Assembly: GCA_963971405.1 (NCBI GenBank)
Contig: OZ020491.1
Location: 13,944,855 to 14,008,854, forward strand
Reading direction: 5' to 3'
DNA length: 64,000 nucleotides
Origin: Psococerastis gibbosa
Taxonomy: Eukaryota; Arthropoda; Insecta; Psocodea; Psocidae
In this document: piece by piece, positions 48,401 through 59,808 of the stretch
How the letters are laid out: each line of letters begins with the position of its first letter
Numbering within the stretch: the first letter of the stretch is position 1
Notes under the pieces: model-generated
Told to the model about the DNA's origin: nothing
Databases searched by the model: none
What the model saw: only the letters and a program-made list of their open reading frames with translations
Made by a program: the position numbers and the translations under genes

Positions 48401-49210
48401 AAGTTTACTCCAAATTCCTCCTCGCGCTTTAATTGTAAACCAAAATGTTTAGTTACTACAGCTTTCACCCCATAAGCCTCACTTTTAGCGCTTTTACATC
48501 AACATCAGAATGGCCGTGGATTATTATAAATTGACGAATTGATTGAATCTTCTCATATTAAATAAATTACCGAAACTGCGACTAGCCCAGTTGTACTAAT
48601 CCATCCCTATTTACCGCTGATTTCTACAATGGGATATACAATTGATTTTTTCTAGCTTACCCATTCGAAACTAGATTTTTTTAATGTAAATATATAGAAA
48701 TATTATATCAATTCATATTTTAAATGGATTTTTTTCCTATTTATAAATAGATTTAAATGAGTACACTATGACTCAGAAGGTTCGTGTTTACTTCTACGTT
48801 TGCACCATCGCGGGCCTGCAGATCGTTATCGATATGACGGTGCTAGTGAGACTACACAAGATAAGTACAGAGACCCAAATCGTTTACGTCAAAGCATTTT
48901 AACATTTTAATAAATAATGTGTTTAAAGTTAAATAAATAGTAACTTCGCCTTAATTTATAAGGAGCCAAACAAAAATACCATCTTCAGCAATTGTATACC
49001 CCATTGATTTTTTATTGGATGGAGTAAACATAAATCGCCAAAAAAGACCCGTGAAACGTGAATTTTTTTGCCACTGTTTGCCTTACTGTTGAAACTTTCG
49101 TCACACACAGTTTATCATAGAGGGATATAGCTATTAAGTTTATAAAATGGGAGAGCTAACACTAAAATAACCGTCACGATATTATTAAGTGTAATCTAGA
49201 GCTCTATATA
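45494..49210. other. Gene-free stretch
   Basis: AT-rich sequence with no gene recognised. A short inverted repeat, CGATGTAGGT and ACCTACATCG, lies at about 47288-47371. Confidence 0.35.
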
Positions 49211-49352
49211 AGAGAGATGGGACATTGGAGAGGGGCAAAAATATTTCTTGAATCCTAAAGCCACCTAATGCCATGACCAGGCATTGACAAAACGTGCCAT
49301 GTGGCCGCAGGATTCAAAAAAATATTTTTGGCGCGCTCAAAGGTTGCATCTC
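49211..49352. mobile_element. MITE with AAAAATATTTTT subterminal block, copy 2
   Basis: The left side GAGAGATGGGACATTGGAG and AAAAATATTTCTTGAATCC mirror the right side GGATTCAAAAAAATATTTTT and GCGCTCAAAGG..CATCTCTC. Both flanks read ATAA. Confidence 0.72.
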
Positions 49353-50715
49353 TCATAAGCATTGCGCATTACGAGGATCTGTCCGAAATTACCACGCACC
49401 CCACCCGGAGAAAACTATTGATTAGTAAATAGCATGCTTTGACAAAGTGTCATAACTAAGTACCGGCACACTCCCTCAAATACAAATAAAGCAGTTGAGA
49501 CCATTAGATAAAGCTTCTACAACATTACATGCCTATTGGTAAACAAGTAGTAAAAGGGGGATTTGCTATACTTCATTTTATACCGATGATTAAATGATCT
49601 GGCGCAATTGATGTGGAATAACTAATTATAGGTCAACACTGTAAGCCCTACCATGAAAGATCGCGATATTGACAACTGTTCATATACGCCAGACTTCTAA
49701 TTATGCATGTGAATAGTGAATTATTAGCAAAATAAAAACTCCCCAGCCTTTACAAAGTTGCCTACGTCTGCACGTACGTACGATATATCATGGCCTCTAA
49801 AACAGTATTTTGTCAATTATGTATGATTTTTGGCGCTGATGTCAATGACCGTTAAAAGGTGCACCACATTGTTTAATGTTTTACACAAATTAATGCTCCA
49901 ATATCACATAATTTCAGAAATTGAGAAAAATAAATACAATCAATCCCATCACGTACTGCTCTTTACTCAGAACTTGGCTACAATTGTGTAGCAAAACTAT
50001 CCGGCCCATATGAATCAGTCCTAACCAAGCTCGTTCAAATCGAGGAGGGACACACATTTGAGAAATTTTCTGTTAATAACAGAATAGCGTCAAAATCGTG
50101 AAAAGCAGCCTATTGCTTCAGTTTGGATGTGGTTTCAGCTTTAACTATGTTTCAATGAAAATTTATTCCCATGAAAGTCAATACAAGAACCACCCCTGTC
50201 CCGTTCAATAATAACTTAACCAGAGGTTAAAAATGTTAACAAGATGATTTTAGAAAGAGTCATCCAAAATTGCTTTGTTTTCATTTTAAACTCCCAGATT
50301 TGGTTAATATTAAACTGCATAGTAGGCCCGCTGGTCAGTATTGTAAAACCAAAAGAGGACAGTATGCTCAGATCACGTGTCCCAAATCCGAATAATCTTC
50401 AACGCGGCCCATGCGATTACTAGTTAGCACCAGAATTGCCTGCAGATAATGACAGTTGGCTTAAAGTAGCCCCGTATATTAGGTTATTTCTAATCACTAA
50501 TTGAGACAGTCCTAAGCCAAAACTAACTATCTGCATGTATTCAGACAGACCTTTTACCAGAAGCCATTCCAATAAATTACGCAGATCATATAGATTATAG
50601 AATATTAGTGAGTAACGGAAAATCAACGTTTGGGTGGTTTTAGAGTCAAAAGAGGACTGCCGGGCTAAGGGCCTGGGTGCCAGAGGAGAACGAGTCCCTC
50701 TGGGAGCATGCCTGA
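49353..50715. other. 3' UTR or downstream region of the BuGZ gene
   Basis: Downstream of the BuGZ stop on the minus strand. AATAAA (complement of 50162-50167) is a candidate poly(A) signal about 550 nt after the stop. No other gene was seen. Confidence 0.4.
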
Positions 50716-53700
50716 TCATCTGAATCGGGGTATCATGGGCGTTAGCAAGGGACCCCCTGGGAGCGCCATGGGCTGGTATGTAACCCCGGGTATCCCACCT
50801 GGCAATGCGCCCATGGCTGCTGCGTTCATCATCCCCTGCGGCATCGGCATTCCGGGGATCTGCAGCTGCTGCTGTGCTAGAAGTCCTGAAACCAAATTGA
50901 AAACGGTATTATAATTGCATTGCTCGATTCATAACAACAAGGTAAATGCTGCCTTTACCGAGATTACATTTCCAGCAATTGATCAGAGCTGTACCCCTCG
51001 TCATCTTTTTATACAAACGACACTTCGACGTCAATGAGTGGAATTTATAAAAAAAAAAATAAAGCCTTCACAAGAGGTTCTTGAAGAACAATGGGTATTG
51101 CATTTGAACTGGGTAAATACTTCCCTAAGTTATCATGCACTTCAAAATACTACAGGGAAAATATAATAATAATGTTGAGAAAGTATTACAGCTAGGGAAG
51201 TTTAACTACCTCTTTTTCATGCACAAGTACTTCTAACTGCCAAACAAGTATAAATTATAGCCTCCAGTGTAACATCATGACAGAATCATTGATATGCCCA
51301 ACTTATCCACCAACAAAAGCACAAAACAGCTGGATCCAGGAGAGAAATTCTTAAAGTATCATCTCGCAAGTCTCAGATGTCGATGCCGGCATGCCTACCT
51401 TTTAAAATGCGCAATTATGCCCAAGGAGGTTTTAATAATAATGTATTGATTTGCAATATTGTATGCTTCGTATGCGCGCAATTTTTTTTCTGTGCTGTAC
51501 ACTGCCATTTAATGATTTGTTCAATTTCCGTTTTTATTCGTTGAGTAACGGAACTTTATCTGACTACGAAGTTTAAAAGCACTGTATTGATGAATATAAT
51601 TTACAATTAAATTGTTTACTTGTGTATACAGGAACCGGTATTTAATATTTTATTGTGGAACCCCAGTGCAATTACTTGTACAGTATTTCCGCCTTGGAGC
51701 GTGTGCAAAAACGATTTCTCAGATATCTATATTTTCGCAAGCATAAGGTGTATATACATTATTCGCGCCATCCTGTCCGCAGCTCATCAATGATGAATGA
51801 GTTTAACTTTTCATCCTTAAAATCTAGGAGAGATGTGTTGGACTGCATGTTTGTGTACAATGTCTTAAACTACTTAATTGACAGTCCACAAATTTTGGAA
51901 TTATTTCCAATTAGAGTAAACGTGAGGGCCACTCGCTCTCGAGAGTTATTTATATTTAATGGTCATTATGAGAATCCTTTGCAGAGGATGTACAAACTAT
52001 TTAATGAGTATGATATTGACCCGTTCTCAATGGGACGTAACCTATTTATTATATATTTAGTTTAGTTTAGATTAGTTTTAGCTTAGTTATTAGTATTAAG
52101 GGGGCCCCAGCACGGGAGAAATCCTTTGGACCACCCCTACTTCATTATATCACTGTATATGTAATATTGAAGAAACGAAATACATTTATTATTATTATTA
52201 TTATTACATAAGGTATGACAGATGAGCTATTACATAAGGTATGACAGATCGGGCGACTTTGCATTCAAGTAAAATGAAGGAAATGGCAACAGAATGAGGG
52301 ACATCGCATGCTTCTGCTTTCTGTTATTATTTCACCTTCAATATGCGGACGTGTACCCAGGTGTATTTTGTATTTTTGTAAATGTGATCGTTTTGGTTTG
52401 TCTTGACAACTGTGATTCACATTACACATATTATTATTATTATTATTATTATTTACATTTTAAGTTGTTTTGAATATAAAATTGCCTATTTTTCTCAATT
52501 TTACAATACAGAAGGGGAAGGATATTGTAATGGTTCGGACACGGTAATGAATAACAGCACATGCGCGAAGAGAAAAAGGGAACACGAAGAAAGGGAAGAC
52601 TAAGGAAGAGATACAGACTGAATTAGAGGATAAAGAAAAACTGGACTTGGCGGGATTCGAACCCACGATCTACGCCTAACCGGGGCGTCGTATTTAATTT
52701 AAAAGTCCGTGTTATATACTCCATATAATACTGCAATAATGTGTAAGAGATACAGGAACAAGATTGAGTACGACCTCAGAAGAGTGGGACTGGTACCAGA
52801 GGAAGTGCTGGGAGGGACAGGAGAGAGTGGAGGAGGCTCACAAATCACACCCGGGAAACTGGAGCTGATTATTGCTAATGATGATTTACAATACGCATTC
52901 TATCTGAGGACAATCAACGGCTGTATCAGTCCACCAAATTTCCGTGCTTTAATACGCTATATAGACAAAGGGACTTGTTACATAGTGCTAGAAAGTAATA
53001 ATAGTGAACCAGTGAAATATTTAAATAAATAAATATACTAATTAAATTTAAATTAGTAGTACTAGTAGGCTCTATTAAGTTGCCAGGTTTGTTTCCTGTA
53101 GACATAAATATTGGTTGCGTTTATCTTTACGGATTGGGTGGGCAGCATTCCCAATACATATCCATATGGTCACGACTTCATGAAACTAACATTAGTCAGA
53201 TTAAAAAAAAAAAACACTTTGTGTTTGGGTAGGCAAATAAACTAATTGAAATAAAATGTTTTAAATCCTTAAAATCATATTACATGTTACTCATATAAAC
53301 AGTGAGTATTTGCAGTATTTGTCCTGTGATAAAACTGCATGAAATGACACTGAACGACTTTTAAATTAAAACAATTAGGCCTAATATGAATTTTTACAGA
53401 AAATTTGAATTTCGGGCTACTCATAAGGAGTCAGGTTTCCCGCGTATTTTTCATAATGCCGCTATCACGCCATCACCTGCTTATGCCGTCTAGTCGTGTT
53501 GCCTGCAGATATGAAATGACATAATTTGTTTAAAAAATGACTTCATTTACGGAAAACCAAGCAACTATACTGGGTAGCCAGTGCCGCCCCTTTAAAATGG
53601 GGACAATTTTGATGCTTGGAAGGGCTGCGACAAGCGGGGGGGATTTTATGTAACTTCCTTCAATATGGACCAAAAATTAAATTAAAAAAAACCTACCAGC

Positions 53701-56700
53701 CATACCAGCGTGATGTAAAGCCATATGCGGCTGTCTCATCATGGGCATCTGCATGGACATGGGCATGACGGCGTGTCGCATGAGAGGCGGCCCCATCGTG
53801 GGCAGCATCGTGATCGTCGACACCGTGGGCATCAGCGACGTCGGCATTGACACTACCGGGTGGTGCAGCTGCTGCAGCTGGATAGCATGGCTCGGCGCCG
53901 GCCTCAGCTGCGCCTGCAACTTGGCCACTTCTTCGGCAGCAACCGTCGCCGCTGAGACCGCAGGTACAGATTCTTCCACCTTAGGCTCCTCTTTGACTTG
54001 GTACTTGGGCAAACGCGCCCGGGTTTCCTCCATAGATATGTCCTCCTATAACACAATATCATTGATAAGACAAATGTTATGGGGCGGTTTTGTTTCACGT
54101 CCACCTGTATACAATAGATCCTCGGAGTTTCTGAAGTTAGGAGTTGTTTACAGCCGTACTAAAGCCTATGAGAGCTACCTACCTTTTAATTTATTGACGT
54201 GCAAAAAATAGTCTAAGACTGTAAGTCCAAGTGGCCATCCCCGATGACGTGGTCAGTACTGACAAATGCTGGATACATCTCTACCTTTCTACTCTAGTAA
54301 AAATATTTAATTCGTGTATTTAAATTTCTGTCAAGAGAACGGGAGTAAAACAAGGAGATGGCCTATCACCATTATTATTCAACCTGGTCCTAGAAAAGGC
54401 GGTAAGACGCGCTATACAAACACCGGGCGGGATCGACATGGGAGTAAAGATTAAATTTCTCGGGTATGCTGACGATCTGAACGTCATGGCAGAGGCAAAA
54501 GAAGAAGCCGAGACCACAGTGAAAGCCCTTGAAGAAGAAGCTCTGAAGCTAGGTCTAAAAATAAACGTTGAAAAAACCAAGTACCTATTAGTGGGAAGAG
54601 ACCAAGATGCCTGCACAGGTCGCTTTGAAAGAGTGCAAGATTTCAAATACCTTGGGTCCATCATCACGTCCGACAACAAGATCAGTCAAGACGTTCTTAA
54701 CAGAATTAAATCAGCCAATGTAGCTTTCTTCCAAACAAGAGCACTATTCTCGACTCGGATTCTATCATGGACAACAAAGATCAGGCTTTACAAGACGCTA
54801 ATCCTACCTGTCCTTATATATGGTGGTGAAGCATGGGCCCTGACAAAGAAAGAATCAAGAGCGTTGGCTGTTTTCGAGAACAAGATGTTACGGAGAATAT
54901 TCGGAAGAGTTTTTGAAAACAACAGTTGGAGAATCCGAACGAACGAAGAAATCCACCAACTCTTCGGCTCGCCAGACGTCACACAAATACTACGAAGCAG
55001 AAGGCTCCAGTGGATGGGACACGTCGTCCGTATGCCAGCGGATAGAACAGCACAAGCAGTATGGATGGCATGTCCCAACAGAAGAAGACCTTTGGGGCGT
55101 CCGAGACGACGCTATGGCGACCAGCTAAACGAAGATATACAGGAAGTTGGCCTTCGGGCCGATAATTGGTGTGATCTGGCGAAGGACAGGATCCGGTGGC
55201 GTGGTGTTGTGAATGCGGCCAAAAGTCCCCCAGGGCTCACAGCGCCAACTTAAGTCAAGTCAAGAGAACGAGGTTAACGAAACACAGGGTTTATTCCAAC
55301 ACATGAATAAACATACATTTATGAAATCGTAGAAAGTCAGTTTCGTTGGAATATTGAATTCCTGGTCGCATTGTAAGTAAAGAAGCTGTATAGCACCATC
55401 AAAAATAAGTTGCCTTGACATCTGAGATTTGAATAATATCGCCTTCGACTAAACCAAACCAGTAGTCAGAACTATACAGCCCTCCTCAAACTCATCTAGG
55501 TGTGACTCTGGACTTATTTGAGGCTGAGCTTATACTATACGTCCTGCCTTCTTTTCCTGCTGTAACCATACCATTGGTCATGGCTTCATGGACATGGCAA
55601 ACTCAAACCACATGAGAATTTTTCTCTGAATAATCCAAATTATGGCTACATTCAGAAGCCCGTATTCTCTAACATGATGCTTTACAGGGGCTATGTAATC
55701 CTGTCCCACTGCAGCAATAGAGATAGTACTGGACTTCTCACCCCTCCATGTTGCAGTGGAAACTTCAGCAGAAATGGCATTACTAGGAGTGGAAGGGCAA
55801 TTAAGAGAGACTCAGCCTCTCTGACTACGTCTGACCACTGCCTGGATATGCCAAGCGATAGAATCCATCCAAAATACTGTTTTAGGAGGGAATTCGAAAC
55901 TATATTAGGGACAATGAAAGAATGCTGCGAATCAGCAGGAATTCTCAATAGTCACACAATCAAGTGGTTTACTGATGGCTCTAGGCTAGGAAGTACCAAA
56001 CCAAGAACAGGCCTTGGCGTCTTTGGTCCTGGGGTTAAATATCTGGAGTCTCTTAGGGAGACAACTATAGTCTTGCAGATTCTGCAATGAAGGTGCGGAG
56101 GACCTGCGATGCGATGCAATCGCACGAAGAAGAGCAGCATGCTCGGAAAGCTTGCAGTTACATGTAAAAGACCTACCACTTCTGAATCCCCTCAAGATCC
56201 TGGCTCTCGTGAGGGAGATAGGCCTCGAGAAAGTGATGTAGAAGTGATGTAGATACTTTGTTGTAGGGGGCACATTAGGCCAATAGGCTTAAGTGCACAC
56301 AGGTAACACCTGTACCCCAATTTATAAAAAAAAAAAAAAAAAAATACTATACGTCACCCCCTTCCCTGACAATGGGCTCCACCCTAATTGTTCGATGACT
56401 ATGAGGCCCACGCCTCTAATGACTATTAACACAGCAGGCAATGTAAGTCCAACTAACCCTTTGTTAAATAGCAATACTGTATGTTACACAATAATATTTT
56501 AAAAAAATTGTAAACACACATGCTACATGCGCCCAGAGTGTTTCTGACTCTTCTTAGTCTAAAAAAAGGTACATACCTGAGGGTGAATAATTTTACTCGA
56601 AGCTCCAGTAGTAGTAATTAAATTTATTTTCTCAGGTTCAGCCTTTGAATTGTCTGTGGGCGTCTTTGACTTACTATCACTATAGGCAGGGAACGTAGGT

Positions 56701-59545
56701 CTGACAGTACTAGCCTGTGATGTACTTGCTACCGGCTTCTCTGCACTCTGGTGTACTCCAGTTCCCTGTAAACACAGAATTTTCAATTACAAACTTTTTT
56801 AATCTGGGGCAAGAGAATGGAAGCTGGTTGTACAAATCAAGAATTATTTGACTAACCATACTATAAAACTAAAAAATTGGAAAGCAATAATATAATAAAA
56901 ATAATATTAAAAATGTTTCAAAATACATTGTTTCAATGAATAATGTCTTTATCAGTCGGAGGTGGGCCAGCGCTACTCCCAATTCTGTCTTCTCCAAACC
57001 CCTAAAGCGGAAACCAAGAGAAGTCGTACAACAGATGACGTTGGCTAGCATGTAAATTAGCGAATAGTAAGCCTGGTTTCAGTAAAAATGTAGAAGAACC
57101 GGAGTGGATAAGGAGGTGGAAAGACTTGCTGCAAACCAATCGTTAGATTGAAACCAAAGAAGTAGAAGAACACACTGTCACTCAACTTACACCAAAAGCA
57201 CTGGGGAACAAAGGCTTCTGTTGCTGTGCCGCAGCATTTTGTTGGTGTTGCTGCATTTGCTGTAGCATTTGTTGGTGGTGGTGCTGCATCCCCATAGGAC
57301 CAACCATCATACTGAAAAGACAAAAAAAAATGAGTTCAAAAATATAATGAATGAGTAATTACATTAATCTGTGCTTTTTAAAAACCAGCACGTGAATTAG
57401 CGTGGCATGCATATAAAGGGACTATCACTGGACACCTACACGAGCTCTTAACAATTCGCCAATGTGAAGTCTCCATTTATAACTCCGCTTAGTAATAAAC
57501 ATTGATAAGCAAACAAGCTAATGCATGGGCAGGACATTTCTAGATTGAGGACATCATTAGCAAAAAAAAACCATGAACCTGCATAACTCAGTTTGTAACA
57601 GAAAATGGTGTAGTCAAGAGAAGATTAACAGTGGAACTCTTTCGTATGGAAATCCCTAGAAATGACTTAAAAACCCCATGTTTTCATTGATTGGGTGCAG
57701 GAATTTTCCTGCGCGAAAGAGGTCCATTATCACCACCATAGCATGCATTAGACCTTAAAACTGAAGAAGCTGTTCTTACACTAGGTATAAATTAGGTGGC
57801 GCCAAGAACTATACTAGTACAATTTCCAAGTATCTATAGGATACCCATCTAAAACCAAAATTTCACCACTGAACTTTGTTAATTATTATGGTGGCTGAGC
57901 ACATAGGGACAGAAACCACATTTACAAGATTTTGGGGTGTTATCTCCATTTGGGTGGAGCTTACGTCAAAAAATGATCCTTGGAAATACTGCTTCAGCAA
58001 GAAAATTGAAACAAAAAAAACTGGCATATAGCCCTTTCAGTGCCAGAGAGTGAGAACTATAAACAAAGATACATGGATATTTTAGCTGCGAGGAACAAAG
58101 ATGGGTGTGCCAAGGAATTCGGTGGTCGACCTTCCCATATTATTAACATCAACAGCTGAATTAAAAAAAGACGTACGAACCATTTTATCGAAGAAAAGAA
58201 CTGCCATACAATTAAAAAAGAACTCACCCTGGTGGCATAAATGGACCCATAGGGCCCATCATATGAGGCATCCCGAACATACCAGGGGGTCCGAGACCCG
58301 GCATCATTCCCGGAGGCATTCCAGGGCGAAGCATAGGCATAGGCGCAGGGGCTGCAGGGGGAGCAGGTCCATTGGTGGGTTGGCCTTCCGGTTTAGCCTT
58401 TTTGGGTGCCGGCTCGTCCTCCCCTGAACTGGGAGAGCCTGGCCTTGCCACCATACCCTGCTTATTTGCTTTCTGCTTTTCGTGCTCCTTCACGTCCGCT
58501 TCAGGTATCCCTTCCATCCCGTAAATTTCAATTTCAATGTCTGACCGGTTCGGTAATGAATTAGGTACTTTATCTATCACTTCCTTATGCACTTGCATAC
58601 AATGAATTGACAATCCAGGTCCTGTGTATAACTTCTTGTAACAAATATGACACTTGAAATGCTTAGCTTTTTGATGCTGAATCAAAATTTTCTCATCGTC
58701 GAATTCTCTGTTACAATACCTGAATATTATGGTTAAGGAAAACTTGGCAAACTAATGCAATTAGGCTACTTACCTTTATTATCATACTCTTACCCTGTAT
58801 TTTTTTCCCAATAACAATGGTAGGTGCCTATTTTATTTATCAGTAACAAATATTATGAATTATGATAATGCAATTTGGACCCAGGCCGTTAAGTATAAAA
58901 TTGGCCCGTTTAAACCAGGGAATTAAATAATCTCTAGATGGAGTTAAATACAATTTACCAAATTAAGAAGCTCTTATTCTGATTCTACAATTGTCCAATA
59001 TTCATGTAGACTGTATGGCGGGGTTTCCACATACGTCAATCGTCAATGAGAAATATGAAATTGAAGGTTTAGCAGAGAAAGACATACTAAAAATTCTGCT
59101 ACCACGTCAAAACCATATTTCTCATTGGCGATTGACGTATATGGAAACAACCCCGCCTATTGAAACCTGTCAATGTTTATAATGGACGGTGAGATGGTTT
59201 TACTCTGTACAACATGTATTTGGACTTTTAAGTATCATAATTCATAAATCACAATTGATATTAGTTTCTTCCGTATTGCTTGTTGGGATTTAACAATTTT
59301 AATCACTGACACTTCCACACTACCAGCAGGGAGTTTTATTTAATTTTAACATGCTCAATCTAGAACTACTATTTGATTCCGAGACCTATAATGTGCATTG
59401 GCACACAACAGCCCTGTGTCCACACAAGCATACCCGAATAGTATTGATCGTTAGATAAGATTTTTACATATTCTAATGAACTTCAACTGAATAAAAAAGG
59501 ATACCAACACCACGGCTTTGATTGCTTCTTTTTCTTTCGTCCCAT
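50716..59545 (-). CDS. ZNF207: ZNF207/BuGZ zinc-finger protein, complete
   Basis: Six coding exons: 59545-59505, 58719-58228, 57311-57191, 56765-56577, 54045-53697, 50885-50716 (TGA), encoding 453 residues with all phases matching. The N terminus [20 protein letters not shown] is characteristic. Two C2H2 fingers follow (C13/C16/H29/H34 and C37/C40/H53/H58), then [13 protein letters not shown]. Next come a Pro/Met/Gly-rich low-complexity region, a His/Gln tract ([15 protein letters not shown]), and a Bub3-binding GLEBS-type segment ([25 protein letters not shown], residues about 272-296). The C terminus is Met/Pro/Gly-rich. Known homologs bind Bub3 and microtubules, promote kinetochore-microtubule attachment and form phase-separated spindle matrix. 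Introns hold LINE insertions. The gene is divergent from the SPRING gene with 263 bp between start codons. Confidence 0.96.
51600..52204 (+). mobile_element. LINE 3' end (Jockey/CR1-like), 5'-truncated
   Basis: The + frame 51655-52065 encodes the tail of a non-[44 protein letters not shown], then [10 protein letters not shown] and [11 protein letters not shown]. The (ATT)n tract at 52183-52204 is a typical 3' tail. It lies antisense in the last intron of BuGZ. Confidence 0.82.
52205..52455. repeat. Dispersed repeat, uninterrupted copy
   Basis: ACATAAGGTATGACAGAT is duplicated at the start. The rest (AATGGCAACAGAATGAGGGA, TTTCACCTTCAATATGCGG, AAATGTGATCGTTTTGGTTT, AACTGTGATTCACATTA) matches 31970-32100 plus 32376-32435. 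It ends in (ATT)n at 52432-52452, so it may be another LINE or SINE tail. Confidence 0.65.
52621..52691 (-). mobile_element. tRNA-derived SINE family A, copy 3 (truncated)
   Basis: Shares GGCGGGATTCGAACCCACGA and CTACGCCTAACCGGGGCG with the copies at 8334 and 8657, plus the AATTAGAGGA tail. The tRNA 5' half is missing after the anticodon stem. Confidence 0.75.
52709..53032 (+). CDS. Unrecognised 107-codon ORF in BuGZ intron
   Basis: An open frame with balanced composition: [20 protein letters not shown], a Gly-rich [15 protein letters not shown] turn, then [20 protein letters not shown] and [17 protein letters not shown] do not recognise the family. It follows a truncated SINE and lies antisense to BuGZ. 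It may be a fragment of a transposon ORF or a chance frame, and there is no evidence of expression. Confidence 0.3.
   Translation: MLYTPYNTAIMCKRYRNKIEYDLRRVGLVPEEVLGGTGESGGGSQITPGKLELIIANDDLQYAFYLRTINGCISPPNFRALIRYIDKGTCYIVLESNNSEPVKYLNK
53033..53696. other. BuGZ intron DNA, nothing recognised
   Basis: AT-rich intron sequence ending at the donor of exon 54045-53697. No feature was recognised. Confidence 0.35.
54342..55258 (+). mobile_element. 5'-truncated LINE (RTE-like) with 12-bp target duplication
   Basis: The open frame runs from [20 protein letters not shown] through the catalytic box [65 protein letters not shown] and [11 protein letters not shown] to a stop. The YADD box is intact. 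The tail TAAGTCAAGTCAA is a short tandem repeat, as RTE-type LINEs have. GTCAAGAGAACG at 54330-54341 and 55259-55270 is a perfect target duplication. It lies antisense in the BuGZ intron between exons 56765-56577 and 54045-53697. Confidence 0.9.
55670..56250 (+). pseudogene. LINE RNase H domain remnant
   Basis: The + strand encodes [20 protein letters not shown] and [12 protein letters not shown], matching the TDGS start of the RNase H domain in I/R1/Jockey-type LINEs. Downstream RNase H sequence continues only with frame changes. This is a different family from the neighbouring RTE-like insertion. Confidence 0.75.
59017..59157. mobile_element. Foldback MITE family 2, copy 2
   Basis: The arms GGCGGGGTTTCCACATACG and the complement-type GTATATGGAAACAACCCCGCC flank a loop with CTGCTACCACGTCAAAAC. 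The length, 141 bp, equals copy 1. Both flanks are TAT. It sits in the first intron of BuGZ. Confidence 0.85.
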
Positions 59546-59808
59546 TATATCACGAAACAACTATAATATTTGCTGCACAAGTTAGCTATTCAATTTCACA
59601 TTCAAGAATTGAAATTAAAATGGCGACTGTGACTGGAATGGCGACTGAAGTTAATGTTTTTGGGCCCTTTGCATTTTTGGGGCCTTTTCAGTCATTATCA
59701 CAACAACAAAATGGCTGGCAATATTTAAAAACCATTTTTATTTATTTCCTTTAACCTTTATAAGAATAATGGTTTTAGTGATTTAACTAATAATGTGCAT
59801 TTTTAAAT
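59546..59808. promoter_or_regulatory. Bidirectional promoter region, BuGZ / SPRING
   Basis: Only 263 bp separate the BuGZ ATG (minus, 59545) and the SPRING ATG (plus, 59809). The region contains AAAATGGCGAC at 59617, AATGGCGAC at 59637 and AAAATGGCTGG at 59709, which resemble YY1 sites common in housekeeping promoters. There is no clear TATA box at a fixed distance. Transcription starts are not visible; the shared promoter is inferred from spacing. Confidence 0.6.

Noticed and set aside
53741..54211. 156-codon + ORF rich in Gly/Met/Cys
   Set aside because: Antisense of BuGZ exon 5; the minus-strand frame has the conserved [16 protein letters not shown] segment.
54320..55078. Minus ORFs of 119 and 96 codons
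   Set aside because: Shadows of the RT frame of the LINE at 54342-55258.
56293..56502. 69-codon + ORF with polylysine
   Set aside because: Created by a poly(A) run; no homology recognised.
57057..57323. 88-codon minus ORF
   Set aside because: Wrong frame of BuGZ exon 3; the spliced frame gives the His/Gln tract and joins in phase at both sides.
58101..58427. 108-codon + ORF
   Set aside because: Antisense of the proline-rich part of BuGZ exon 2.
59518..59754. 78-codon + ORF in the divergent promoter
   Set aside because: Overlaps BuGZ exon 1 and the promoter and has no recognisable domain; SPRING starts downstream at 59809.
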